DNA of 64,000 nucleotides from Bothriochloa decipiens (GCA_023333625.1 CM041644.1:26260834-26324833), one strand, 5' to 3'; counted from the stretch's first letter, positions 1 through 10,206 are shown. The notes: generated by a model not told the origin, from the sequence alone. Translations and numbers: made by a program.

Positions 1-30
1 CATGATTAGCTCTTGGGCATATTCCCAACA
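1..30 (-). repeat. Terminal tip of a Ty1/copia (Angela-like) LTR
   Basis: The first 30 bases end in CCCAACA and match the outer end of the complete copia LTR near 55925-55955 (shared 'catgattagctct', then 'gggcatattc'). On the minus strand this reads as an LTR start, TGTTGGGAATATGCCC, which is typical of Angela-type LTRs in grasses. The rest of this element lies upstream of the window. Sequence from 31 on is a different element, so the copia copy was inserted into it. Confidence 0.75.
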
Positions 31-360
31 ATTCTTTTATTCTTTATTTTACCTTTATCCTTGAGGTTGCTCTATGTGTGTCCACTATCTACAAATCATA
101 TTGTTTAACCCCTGCATAGCTATGGGCCATATTTCAATGATATGAAGTCATAACATATGTATGCTAGAGGTATTTGTACCCCTGCCTTCTTACGGGAAAA
201 TATAAATAACGATACCCTGAACTATTTTCGGGTGAAATTCTACAATGATAGATCCATGCACTTGCGGATATTATCTCTAAAGGTTATGATCTATCACCTT
301 GGCACAACTTACATCATTGCTAGAGTTCAATTCTAGTAGCTTTGCTAAGAGTCGCCAACA
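31..360 (+). repeat. 3' part of an Athila-type LTR, with leader after it
   Basis: This segment resembles the 3' part of the Athila-type LTRs at 14250-14740 and 30700-30964. Shared stretches include 'ttatccttgaggttgctc', 'tgtgtccactatct', 'cgatacc...tga', 'aatgatag' and 'cttgcgga'. It ends in GCCAACA at 360. A few bases later, 'tctggcatggcca' (about 371-383) resembles a decayed tRNA-Asp primer site like the one at 58662. The upstream part of this LTR was displaced by the copia LTR ending at 30. Confidence 0.7.
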
Positions 361-432
361 AAAGGACATTTCTGGCATGGCCACCAAGGTAGGCATCTTG
401 TCTATTTTGATGATTGCGCTAAGAAATGCCAA

Positions 433-592
433 TAGGTATCTGACCCCCAGACTTGCAAACCAGTTTACCGCAGGCCCAAGTGCCAAAACTACTCTGATTT
501 TTCTTTCCATGTGGACTGGGCCCCGCATAATTTATCAAAAACAACCTCCACACCATCTCCAGTCTCACCTCTACGCCCTCACCCTTCTCTTC
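433..592 (+). repeat. Left terminal inverted repeat of the MULE (outer end lost)
   Basis: Pairs with 1697-1854 in inverted orientation over about 160 bp. Point differences and small indels are visible by eye, for example near 'aaaactactctgatttttctttcc' against the right copy. The outermost ~75 bp present on the right side are absent here, so the left tip was deleted or replaced by the neighbouring Athila-type sequence. Confidence 0.75.
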
Positions 593-897
593 TATGTACA
601 ACAGAGCAGGGGATGACGTCCACGGTGAGGTCGTCGTGGTGATCGTCTCCTCCATCGGAGGTGGTGGATGACGACAAGCCTAGCAGCATCAGGCTGGTGA
701 GCGCTTCCACGGCCAACTTGGCCGCCACAATCACGGCGTCCACGATAAGGCCTAGCCCGCCGGCCGCCACCACCGCGTGCCGCCCCACCGGGTGCTTGGA
801 TAGGCTCAGGACCCCGCCACGGTGATCTTCTACATGAACACGTTCATAGAGGAGGGCAGGTGGAGCCTGAGGCCGTTGTCGGTCGGCCTTCTTGGTG

Positions 898-1230
898 CCC
901 ACAAGGCAGCGGCGGAGCCCCTTCTCCCGCGCGTGCCCATGAGGCGGCGGTGGAGCCCCTGCTCCCACACGCGCCCAAGAGGCAGCGGCGGAGCAGCTCC
1001 CACACGCGCGCCCATGAGGCAGCGGCGGAGTGGCTCCTGGACGCGTGCCCATGAGGCGGCGGCGGAGCCCCTGCTCCCGCATGCGCTCCTGCGGGGCGGC
1101 GGTGGAGTGCCCCCCGTGAGGCGGCGGCGAGCCCCTATTCTCGCACGTGTGCCCGCAAGGCAGCAACGAAGCTGCGGCTCCCGCCAACGTGCCCATGAGG
1201 CAGCGGTGGAGCTCCCTGATCAGCGAGGCT
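898..1230. repeat. GC-rich minisatellite, unit about 38 bp
   Basis: The motif 'cccatgaggcagcggcggag' followed by 'cccctgctcccacacgcg' recurs with variation at about 898, 937, 975, 1011, 1048, 1151 and 1191. Six to seven imperfect units of 36-40 bp are separated by one longer, rearranged unit (1048-1150). Repetition creates open frames on both strands, rich in Ala, Arg and Pro; these are unlikely to be proteins. Confidence 0.75.
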
Positions 1231-1570
1231 TGAGGGGCTCACAGATGGCCTCCAGTAGGCACTCGTCTATGTTGGCGCTTGATTTTATGGTGCAGGAGTT
1301 CCTTGGGCAGGCTGCACACAAGGTTGTCCTCATCGATGGTGCACGTCTCGAGCTACTTGTACTCATTGTGGCACCACACCCGGTCCCGAAGCTTGTCATG
1401 GAGTACGCAGTGGTGCATCTACTCCTCTGAGTCCTGGTGCTTGAACCGCATGCCTCGAGGCACAACGTCATGGACTGCAGGTATGTCTGCATGTTGCCGA
1501 TGACAAGCGCCATGAGGATGAGCCCCAGCAGTGCTAGGTTATGGTTGAAGCCGATGCAGGTGTTCTTGTC
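1220..1570 (-). pseudogene. Cyclic nucleotide-gated channel (CNGC) gene fragment
   Basis: On the minus strand the frame starting near 1550 reads LALLGLILMALVIGNMQTYL, matching the last transmembrane helix (S6) and C-linker start of plant CNGCs. After a frameshift near 1455 it continues as MRFKHQDSEE, a stop, then MHHCVLHDKLRDR, a stop, then LETCTIDEDNLVCSLPKEL. This matches the C-linker pattern in which Trp codons precede MHH and LE; both stops are TAG at Trp positions. After a short deletion and another shift it ends NIDECLLEAICEPLKPR, the entry to the cyclic-nucleotide-binding domain. The pore, N-terminal helices and most of the CNBD are absent. It lies inside the MULE and is a captured, non-functional exon fragment. 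Confidence 0.88.
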
Positions 1571-1696
1571 CGTGTGGTGCACAAGCTGTTAGCTTGCTTG
1601 TTGCATGCAACGCGTGAGCCACAGCCACCGCTTGTGGCAGCCTGGCACCACTTGCTTGCCGATGCAGGTGTTCAGAGAGAGAATGAGAGTAGAGAT

Positions 1697-1927
1697 GGGG
1701 AGAATGGTGAGGGCGTAGAGGTGAGATGGGAGATGGTGTGGTGGTTTTTTTTATAAATTACGTGGGGCCCAGTCCACGTGGCAAGCAAACCGGTGTGGTT
1801 TTGGCACTTGGGCCTGCGGTGAACTGGTTTGCAAGTTTGAAGGGTCAGATACCTAGTTTGTAAGTCCGTGGACCTATTTGACACAGTTGTGCAAGTCCAG
1901 GGGCCTATGGTGCATTTCACTCTTCCC
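1697..1927 (-). repeat. Right terminal inverted repeat of the MULE (complete)
   Basis: Inverted copy of 433-592 plus about 75 additional outer bases (about 1855-1927). The outer end read inward, gggaagagtgaaatgcacc, is a plausible MULE terminus. A 9-bp duplication cannot be tested because the left tip is missing. Confidence 0.7.
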
Positions 1928-2794
1928 TATATTTTGTTTGAAATCGCCCTTGATAGGCGTATGTTGATTTGAGAAAAGTTAAACTACACAGGTTTTTGTA
2001 AAGTGTGCTAGGTTTGTTTGGAATAGCATGGTTCCATCTTTTCCATCTATGCTAGCTAGGGAAGTTCTACAAACTCTAGTCTAGAAAAAATGTAGAGAAA
2101 AAAATCTCAAGCTTTCGATGACTAAGTGACATCTACGATCTGATGAACAAGCACCTTCATAGTGCCCTCATCCTACCAGGCAGCATCACCTTCAGGCCTG
2201 CGTCAACACGGTACACAAACATCATGGAGCTACCCTTGTGTTGGCCCTGGCACCTTCGGCCTTGCAGCAAAGAAAATAATACGTCAGTCTCGACCTAAGT
2301 TTCATCTTTAGTCATCTATGCGCTGAACCTTCATGAAAGTTTGGCTAAAAATTCTGTTGCGCCTCTATTTGAGAAATTACTTCATAAATTCCCACTAAGA
2401 CCGAAGTACGAATTGACAAACTTCATTGAGAGGGAGGGATGGATGGACTCCTAGCATTACTCGATGCTGATGCTTCTCAGGTCGGAGAGGCTCACTTTTG
2501 CCTTGGTAGGAGCAGTGGCGCTGAAGATGGCGAGTACACAAATTTTGATTGAAAAGATGGTGAGTACATAATACACGTGTTCACAAGAGAGACATCCTTG
2601 CTAAGTGTAGGCTTACAATATTTTAATAAGCTTTTGTGATTTTGCAACTCAAGAACTAACCTCTTTTGTGAGTATCTCTGACTTATTCATAATCCCAAGC
2701 TTAACCAAAGACGTGAAATTTCATTTCTAGATGAAAACCACACAATTAATTGTGTGTGTGAAGTGAGTCTATTCCCACAGACGTTACGCCAATA
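1928..2794. other. Unassigned intergenic or decayed repeat sequence
   Basis: No open frame of note and no recognisable transposon domain on either strand. Composition is ordinary and moderately AT-rich. There is a short imperfect duplication around 2521-2575, where 'gatggcgagtacaca' and 'gatggtgagtacata' lie about 35 bp apart. Confidence 0.5.
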
Positions 2795-3190
2795 CTATGA
2801 TGAGGGGTTCTGCCATTGACCTTGGCAACATCAATGTCACCCTCGACAAGGGGCTTCGCCATCAACCTCGGCAACATCAATGTCACCTACACCAACTCTA
2901 CTATTTGGAGCTCTGCCATTGACGTCACCTTTGGCAAGGGGCTTCTCCATCAACCTCAGCAAACATTAGCGTCACCTTCACTGACACTTTGTCAAGTGGG
3001 TCCACCAACAACCTTGGCAACTTCAACATTACCTTTGCTGACACTTCGACAAATGGCTTCAGCATTGACCTTGGCTACATTGACATCATGTTCATCAACA
3101 CTTTAGTAATGGACTCTGCCTTCTACCTCGGTGACATCAACTTTAGCTTCACCAACACTTTGGTGAGGAGCTCACCATCACACTTAACAA
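2795..3190 (+). repeat. Coding-type tandem repeat, 57-bp (19-residue) unit
   Basis: A motif of the form [G/D]-[S/F]-[A/S]-I-[D/N]-L-G-[N/D]-I-[N/D]-[V/I]-T-F-T-N-T-L recurs about seven times. The last units start at 2998, 3055, 3112 and 3169, spaced exactly 57 bp, so they stay in one frame (ORF 2989-3204). Earlier units (about 2806 and 2852) carry an 11-bp deletion and other indels that move the frame. Substitutions between units often keep hydrophobic and Asn/Asp positions, suggesting the array was once translated. I do not recognise the protein. It may belong to the interior of the LTR-like element ending near 4067. Confidence 0.65.
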
Positions 3191-4066
3191 AAGGGGCTCG
3201 CTAGTATACCTTCAACCCTTACTTTGTCAGCACCTTCTCTAGCATCATTAACAACATTGTGTCAAAATCCTTGACATCACTTTTGCTTAAGGAATTGCCG
3301 GCCGCTTCCACATCATCATCATCGTCACTACCTTGCTCTTCTACTTCAATGTTAAGTTTGGCTTCATTAGGTCATCTATGGCCTAAGGGTTTGCCATCAT
3401 CAATAGTATCAACTACAACGTCATTCAACCGAACATTCTACGCAGGGCCCACAACCATTTTTATGATGATTTTAGTTTCACCCCACCATCACACTAGGCT
3501 CAACTGAAGAACCTCCTCCAAAGTTCATCATCAGCACCCTCATCAACTAGGAAAAAGGCCCTTGCCTGCTCATAAGCACTATCCAAGAGGGGCTAGGTGG
3601 GAGGTGCACTGGATGACCAACTCAACTCGGTGGACATATGTTGCCTAGTTCTCATGAGCCAAAGGAGGCAAGCACCATAGACTGTGACAACTACTCCATC
3701 TACATCCACCTTGACAAATGCATGATCATCAACCTTCAACAACAAACCACATGTCTATCTATGACCAAAGACCATGATAGCTAGAGCAACTGCTTCCACT
3801 ACAACAACCACTTCAACTATAGGGAGCTACTCTCAACAATGTGAAGACCCTCGCAGCAACCGAGACAAGCAAAACTGAGATTATCAACCTCTGTAATCAA
3901 AATTCATCATCATCATATCATGGCCTTTTGATCTTTGCTACTACAACACTTCCTAATCCAAGGACATATCAAAGACCGAGATATACTAGAGAATTGTACT
4001 GTTGGGTATTTTTCTATTATAACAACTTGGTTTTATACCTACCCAACCCATGGCTCAAGGGGCTAC
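3191..4066. other. Unassigned sequence, possibly LTR-element interior
   Basis: No conserved retroelement domain could be read. Short frames (3259-3507, 3841-4074) look incidental. The right end, 'ggctcaaggggctac' just before TGTTGTGATAG at 4067, resembles a polypurine tract followed by an LTR start. The stretch may therefore be the 3' interior of an unclassified Gypsy-type element that includes the 57-bp repeat array. Confidence 0.35.
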
Positions 4067-4400
4067 TGTTGTGATAGAGTAAGTGGTTGGCACCTACCCC
4101 TCCCATGAAAAAAGGCCAAGGACTAATAGAACAAATAATAAACCAAAGTGGGGTACGAGGGAAGATTGCCACCCCTACCAACTCTCTATAAATAATGCCC
4201 AAGAGGAAGGACGGTGAGAGCGGCCCCATCCTATCCTATACTTTTATAAAGCAAAACCCACTAGCAATTTTTCTTGAAAAGCAAGGTGTCTACCTCAGCA
4301 TTCCATTTTCACTTACAATTATAGTTCACTAGCAATCTACTATCACTTGCAATTAAATATCAGTAGCACAAGCAATTATAATATCCACGTCAGAGAGACA
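4067..4400 (+). repeat. Possible LTR start with TATA box
   Basis: TGTTGTGATAG follows a purine-rich 'caaggggctac' in the way Tat-type LTRs follow their polypurine tract (compare 13999-14012 here). A TATA-like 'ctctataaataatg' lies at about 4183-4196. No second copy or clear CA end was found in the window, so the right limit is a guess and the call is tentative. Confidence 0.35.
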
Positions 4401-5089
4401 CATCATCCACTATAATACATTTAGATGTGCACATATTTCCAGTGCCTCAATGTATGCCATATTTATAGTGCCCTAATTAACAAACTCCTGTCCTGTGTTT
4501 TTGTAAGGGTGTTGAGGACTCCTGTTGCAAATGTCATATTTATTCACATATATTTGTGGACATATGCCTCTTTTATGAAGATGACTGAAACGGGAACCTC
4601 TCCATTGTCTAAGAAAATATATAGGCTATTTTCCTTTCCATATCCCCTTAACTAAATATGTTGTAGTCATTCATTGTGGTTGTTCAAAAAATGCCTTACC
4701 ATTAATGGAGTTGGTATTTACAACACTAAATTAATACCATAAATGGCTGACTAAATGAACTTGAGATTCTAAGCAAAAAAGTCTGGGTCTAGTAACAACT
4801 ATGCAAAAATGACAGAGCTATGGAGTATTGAAAAACTATGTAATGGATATATCGATCACATATACCCAACAATGTCGCTAGAAGAGATTCCAGAATTTAT
4901 GAGGTTGAATGTGAGACCATCAACAACATTAGGCTAAACAGTGAGATGGAAAGCTTGGTTGGGGAATACACCACCAGAAGTGCATATCAAAACCAGTTTG
5001 ATGAAACACACAACAAAAATCAAATTGGGAACAATTCAGAGGACCAAAGTAGTATCCAGTTTGCACTCTATTGTGTTGCACAGACAGAT
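4401..5089. other. Unassigned AT-rich sequence
   Basis: No recognisable gene or transposon domain. Around 4875-5080 a plus-strand frame reads for about 70 codons without resembling any family I know. The copia similarity begins at about 5090. Confidence 0.45.
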
Positions 5090-6320
5090 ACAAACAATAT
5101 TTAGACAACAAAGAAACATGTCATTCTTGGAGATCATACAACCATTGTCTTTACGTGCAAAAGAATAACCATCCTTCAACAAGCATGAAGGTGACACAAT
5201 GTTTCGACTTAAGCTAGGAACAAAATAATAATTATTCAATTCCATGATAAATCCTGATGCTAGGTGAAGTTGCATCGTCCCAATGTTCAATGCAACAACT
5301 CTTGCATTGTTGCCAATGTGAAAATCAACCTCTCCCTTTTCCACGCTTCTACATACTTCTTATCATTCCCTGCATCGTATTGCATATATGAGCAACCAAT
5401 CCGGTATTTGATACCCAAGAATTGATATGAGAGTTAGCGAGAAAAATGTCCGTAACATGAACAACAAGAGTACAAACAGCGGTAGTACCTTTTCCGCCGC
5501 CATCCTTACTCCTTGCAGTTCCTTTTCCAGTGACTTTCCCTTTACAGTAAAAGCACTCTGAATTAGTAGGTGGTACAGCCTTGGGCGCTGATGGGTTTGG
5601 CTTAGAAATCTCATCTTTAGCCTTTCCTTCTTCTTCTTTTTCCAAGAGTTGTGCTTCCTACTAAACCGAGGCTTGTTCTAGACCGCCAACACTTAGCTAC
5701 TGCCAGCACCTTTCTTGATGACAGCCTCTGCTGTTTTTAGCATGCCACACAGTTCATTCAAGCCTTTCTCCACCCCATGCATATGGTAGTTCAAGATGAA
5801 GTTTCCATAACTGGGCGGAAGAGACGAGAGAATAAAATTAGTAGCCAACTCTTGGCTGATTGGGAAGTCTAGCTTCTCCAACCTCTGAGTGTAACCAACC
5901 ATTTTGATTATGTGTGGTCCAACTGCTGCGCCCTCTGCCAGCTTGGTTTCTGCAAGCACCTTAGAGACATTGAACCTTTCAGTCCTAGCCTAAGTTTGGA
6001 ACATCTCTTCTAGCGCCACGTTCATATCATTCGCTAAATGATTATTGTTGAACTGCATCAGCAAATCAAGTTCCATACAAGCAAGCATAAGGCAACTCAC
6101 TTCAAGATCAGCATCACATACTCTCCTGTAAGCGATTCTGTCAGCAGTAGTTGCATTTTTAGCAGGCTCTTCTGGTAAAGGGGTGTCTAGAATTTCTTCC
6201 TTTTTCTCATTCCTGAGAACAATTCTCAGATTGTGGATTCAATCCGCATAGTTTGTTCCATTCAACTTATCTTTCTCAAGTATTGAATGCAAAATAAATG
6301 GTTGATTGCGTGATGCCATT
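5090..6320 (-). pseudogene. copia gag and pre-integrase region, broken
   Basis: Minus-strand frames at 5693-5959, 5349-5645 and 5036-5344 line up with copia gag (UBN2-type; 'LPPSYGNFILNYHMHG' corresponds to 'LLASYGNFISNYHMHG' in copy 2), a zinc-knuckle region beginning CFYCKGK, and the aspartic-protease and pre-integrase stretch. The protease position reads VSNTGLVAHIC, with Asn in place of the catalytic Asp. The knuckle is also disrupted. Multiple frameshifts and stops make it non-functional. Confidence 0.8.
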
Positions 6321-6662
6321 TGTCTGCAACAAAAGTAATGCAAAATACTAAGACAATGTATCCATGAAGACTAAATCATATCAAACAGAATCTAATCCTA
6401 CTAAAATCAATATCCCTCAATTAAACTTAGTGATTCAAGACACACAAATAACATGCCGACCAGTGAGCTTTAGCATCACCGATGGTCGGTATGGTAGATT
6501 GATAAGCAATACCTTGCTAATCATATCTCATATGACTCTTGTTGTTGGGCTAGCATCTCTATGCCGAGCACTCAACCTTACTCGTGCTTCAAGATTCCTA
6601 ACCGTTAGGAGGACCTTATTCAAGTAACCAAACCTTCTTGCTGTAAGTATCTGATACCAACC

Positions 6663-7735
6663 TGTCTAGTCAAGGAAGACTAGTGGCACCCTAATTTCAT
6701 AGACCTACCACCGATCGTACAAGACTTGTGACAGGGCAAGGTTTCGGGAAGCATGCAACTTAAACATTGTTGAGGGATCGTTCTACTTCACTACTGCATG
6801 AATGTAGACAAAACATTATAGCATATGAAAGTAGAACATAGTAAGAATGACATAAACATATATGACTTGGTATAACCCATTATATCTTCAGAAATTTTCA
6901 TCTCCATCAATCTGTTCATCATGATGATCTCCATCTTCATGATCCATGTTAGCCATCTTTCAATGATGCATCCGTCAAGACTAGCTATCACTACCGTGTA
7001 GTAAATTTACATAGTCGCACGTAAGATCATCACAGATTGGCACGCAGGCCATTACATCAAAGTGATGATATCTAATTGGCTCTAGCCATATTGTCTTCCA
7101 CATGAGGTGCAAGCTATGAATTAATTACATACATGCATCTGATACACATAAGGGCTATACCAGTCATCACATCCTGTAAAAAAGAGTCAGGCAGTACCGA
7201 CGTCTAATGTTGTAAGGCCTAAAACTCAAGCAGTTTTTCGCAAATCTAATTTCGTCAAACCATGGCTATGCAGTGGAGAATCAAATGTAAAATTTTGTTC
7301 TCTATGGTTTTCGATTAGAGTTCGTCTCAATCCGAGTTACGATTCAAAAGTTACAACTGTTTTACTAAACAACATTTTTCTCAACAACCCATTGCTCGGC
7401 AATAGATCCCATCTACCACCACCGCACATCACATGTGCTCGACACTTGACCTAGGGTTTAATTTGATTAATCTGATTGATCTCAAACTTGCCATGATTGG
7501 ATTTGCATGTATCACTTAACTCGGATGGCAGAATTATGACCGGCACGAGTAGATCACTACAAGACCAACGTGGCAAGACAATGAACCAAGTTAGAGATTG
7601 TACCAAATCACGCATATCACCATATGCTCACATCAGAACCTATAACAAAACAGTTATGGCTTCAATACCACTAAAGGGCTCTGAGGGTGCTACGCTAGCC
7701 AGAAAACAACTTTTCTACCTTATAAACTAGGATCT
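6663..7735 (-). repeat. 5' LTR of copia copy 1, interrupted
   Basis: In plus orientation it begins TGTCTAGTC just after the primer-binding site. On the minus strand that site reads TTGGTATCAGAT, complementary to the 3' end of initiator tRNA-Met, at about 6647-6660. The segment tracks 53707-54775 of copy 2 throughout, then stops at the Tat-A insertion. The remaining ~1.2 kb of this LTR is absent from the window. Confidence 0.8.
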
Positions 7736-8222
7736 TGTCGATGGGGGACGTCGGAGGTTCCCCAAGAGGATGGAATATGGACAGAGGATCGAAGAACCTG
7801 CCGCCCGATTCGAGTACAACACGGAGTAACACAACATGAGAATTATCATATCCTGGATGGATTGTAATAGGAAAGAGTACAAAACTATTAGTTTAGGACT
7901 CATTCCTAGAATCCGACTAGGAATCATAGAACCTACAGCCAGCCTTGCCCCATATAAGGTCACTGCGGGTACCCCTTGTAACAAAACGTGAACTACACGA
8001 TGCACCATGATCCCTCATACTCATCAATACAACGCAACAGGCTCACGCCGACTAGACATAAAGGTTTTTACTCGATGCAAGTCGAGGGCCCGAACCAGTA
8101 TAAATAATCTGTCTCATCAAGCTTGTTGCCACAACCGCCGAGTTCCACAGTCTGGCAAGCTCCTCTGAAAAAACACCCTCCCGGGTACCCCGTGGTGGGT
8201 TATCGGTGATCAAACATCGACA
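7736..8222 (+). repeat. 5' LTR of Tat-A (487 bp)
   Basis: Starts TGTCGATGGGGG right after copia LTR sequence and ends ATCGACA, followed by a PBS-like motif at 8225. The expected 3' copy is not in the window because the element is truncated. Confidence 0.8.
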
Positions 8223-8224
8223 GC

Positions 8225-8242
8225 TGGCATGCTAGGTAGGGG
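8225..8242 (+). other. Primer-binding site of Tat-A
   Basis: TGGCATGCTAGGTAGGGG, two bases after the LTR end. It is a decayed version of the TGGCGCGCCAGGTA... site seen in Tat-B at 10861, the usual PBS form of grass Tat/RIRE2-type elements. Confidence 0.75.
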
Positions 8243-8288
8243 CTTTTGGCGGATTGTACACTGAGAGTTCGGCAGACGTCGCCTTCAA

Positions 8289-9529
8289 GATGAGTTTTTC
8301 AACGGGAACAACTTTCATTTTTGATTCATGGATCTGTGAGGCTAACGGGGAAGGCAAGCTCCAAAGCCGTCTGGTCAAGCAGTCATAGCTCGACAACGTC
8401 AAAATCAACGCCATGGAAGAATCTTGACTCACCGAGAAGCTTGCAACGCTTTCAACTTTGGATCCGGATCAGGAAGAAGAAGACCATGAAGCTGACTTAG
8501 AGAAGAATTCAAAGGCCATTTTCAACTCTAGCGCCATCAATCCAACTCAAGGTTAAGAAGAAGAGGAATATGAAACCGACTCTCAGAAGAACTTGAATAC
8601 CGTCTGCAACTCAAAGACATTCATCAAGATTCCCAACTCGCTTCCATACGGGTTGCGCAACTCAGTGTCTATTGTGCAAGAATACATGAGGAAGTCACAC
8701 GAGCGTCACGAGTGCCTGATTCATGGGAGAAGTGGGAAAAACCAATCTGTCAAGCCAATTACTCCAGTCCATAACCATCGAGACCCAAGAGGAAAGGCAA
8801 AGCAGATCATGAAGAACTTTGAACCAACTAGAAGCTGGGGAAAGCTATTTACGACTATGACCAAAGAAGATTATACAACTCATTGGCCGAGTACCTTTTC
8901 CTACCTTCAAGAACTGCCCTTTTAAGAAGGGAAAGAACTTGCTAGCTTATCTTTCGATGACATTGACTTAGAAGAGGAAGAACCTACAAAGATTCTAAGA
9001 AGGTTGAAAAGAAGAACTATCTACATGGCCAACATGATTGAACTACCCACATCCCCAAGACCGCTCGAAGTGCATTCGTCTAACGAATCAGAAGACAACA
9101 TATCTGAGGATGAGAGAACCGAAGAAGATGAAAGCGAGGAATGCAAGCAGTCAAGGCTAGGCCAAAACTATAGCCGATCTAGCAGAAGAACTAAGGCAAA
9201 GCGCAAAAAGCAAGCATGGACCAAGTACAAGTAGGACCGCATGATGTACAACAAAATGAAAGCAGAAAAATAAGCAGCTAAACTTGAAGAATAAGAGAAG
9301 ATCAATGAAGTAGCCAGACAACTTGGATCTTTGAAGACAGCACAAAAAGAGAAAGAGGTCTTATAGAAGAAGACTCAAGAACCTAAAAAGATGGCAAACA
9401 AAGCTCAAAACGATCAACCCGCTATTATTGACCAATAAGGCGGACAACCCCGGAGATTAGTTTTCACCAGAATAGAGCCAGAAGGGAGAAGCAATGTAAA
9501 AGGCAGAACAACAAATCATAATATTTAAG
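8289..9529 (+). pseudogene. Tat-A gag, N-terminal part
   Basis: One frame (ATG at 8289) is largely maintained through 9529 with several stops, covering the segments 8593-8925 and 9004-9234. The product is very acidic with Glu- and Ser-rich stretches near residues 240-280 (NESEDNISEDERTEEDESEE) followed by a Lys-rich, coiled-coil-like segment (roughly 9240-9390). It is the upstream portion of a Tat gag. The rest resumes after Tat-B at 17310. No catalytic domain is expected here; the assignment rests on position between PBS and capsid. Confidence 0.65.
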
Positions 9530-9731
9530 ACCACTGTCAGGTACTAGATAAGGGGTACCCTAAACCTCAATCTAGGAGAATCAGTCCCCAGCGATTAAAC
9601 CCAAATCCCCAAAAAGCCCGCACCAGCCTGAGAGATGAAAGCCAACCAGCATACGCCAAACCAAGCTGGGCCAGTCCACAAGCCGCATCCAAGTCGAGAC
9701 CATCTCCGATTTAGTGGGGGGCTCGAAAGAC

Positions 9732-9915
9732 GGACGTCCTCCCGGGCGAACGCCCCCCGTCGGAGTAATGGAACGCACGACAGGCGGTCGACCCCCCGTC
9801 GAATGACGGACGTCCTCCCGGGCGAACGACCCCCCGTCGGTGTGATGGGACACACGACGGGTGGTCGACCCCTAGTCAAATGACGGACTCTCGCGTGGGT
9901 GGACGACCCCCCGTC
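9732..9915 (+). repeat. 76-bp direct repeats in the LTR, about 2.4 units
   Basis: 'ggacgtcctcccgggcgaac' occurs at 9732 and again at 9808, with matching downstream 'cccccgtcgg' and 'ggtcgacccc'. A shorter third unit follows to about 9915. The same pattern lies in the 3' LTR at about 16433-16612, so the repeats predate insertion. They are CpG-rich and upstream of the TATA box, in the U3 region. Confidence 0.8.
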
Positions 9916-10108
9916 GAATGCCACTCCCCCTTTGGCTCACCTACTCCCTGTACGGATCCAAGGCAATAAATGCATCCACCAGCCCCTACCTAACCGCATG
10001 GCTACAGCGCGGCCACGGTGACTGGGTACAGCGGTCAAATACTCCTTTTATCGCCCATACCCAGAGGATCAGCGGTTCGTACTACACTATGACGCCATAC
10101 CAAGTACT

Positions 10109-10206
10109 GTGCGCTGTCAGGCGACCTCTCGAGGTGCATTTACCAGTGTCAGGCGACCCCTTGAGGCATATTTACCAGTGTCAGGCAACCCCTCGAGGGA
10201 AATTTA
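10109..10206 (+). repeat. Triple ~34-bp repeat, present only in the 5' LTR of Tat-B
   Basis: Three imperfect units of the form 'gtcaggcgacc.ctcgagg' plus 'catttaccagt' occur in a row. The 3' LTR lacks this region entirely, jumping from 'gtactgtg' to 'acacacacgaag' at about 16799-16812. Confidence 0.75.

Larger units (their letters stand above)
433..1927. mobile_element. Mutator-like element (Pack-MULE) with long TIRs
   Basis: Bases 433-592 are the inverted complement of about 1697-1854. Shared landmarks are 'aggtatctgacc', 'cttgcaaaccagtt', 'gcaggcccaagtgcc', 'gtggactgggcccc', 'caccatctcc' and 'cacctctacgccctcacc'. The right TIR extends about 75 bp further, to near 1927 (reading inward: gggaagagtgaaatgcacc). 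The left TIR is therefore truncated and no target-site duplication can be read. No MURA-like transposase is present. The interior is GC-rich, holds a minisatellite, and carries a degraded CNGC fragment. A second GC-rich stretch (about 610-850) gives an alanine- and leucine-rich frame on the minus strand that I do not recognise. Long TIRs around host-gene fragments are the definition of a Pack-MULE; the MULE assignment rests on TIR style. Confidence 0.72.
5090..7735 (-). mobile_element. Truncated Ty1/copia element, copy 1 (Angela/Tork-like)
   Basis: Minus-strand gag region, leader and part of the 5' LTR closely resemble the better preserved copy at 52100-54775. Examples are the shared 'gagatcatacaaccattgtc' and the LTR-PBS junction at 6645-6665. 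Integrase, RT and the 3' half are missing on the left. The LTR is cut at 7735, where Tat-A begins (TSD candidate GATCT at 7731-7735; the partner is lost). Confidence 0.82.

Noticed and set aside
579..1430. Long open frames on both strands (205 and 202 codons) in the GC-rich stretch as genes
   Set aside because: They are produced by a 38-bp GC-rich minisatellite with few stop codons in any frame, inside a MULE. No protein family features are present outside the CNGC part, which is in other frames.
4875..5080. A possible transposase or host gene fragment in the plus frame before the copia copy
   Set aside because: About 70 open codons without any motif I recognise, so there is insufficient evidence.
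9732..9915. CRISPR-like array from regular repeats
   Set aside because: The repeats are 76-bp tandem units without unique spacers, in a retrotransposon LTR of a plant genome.
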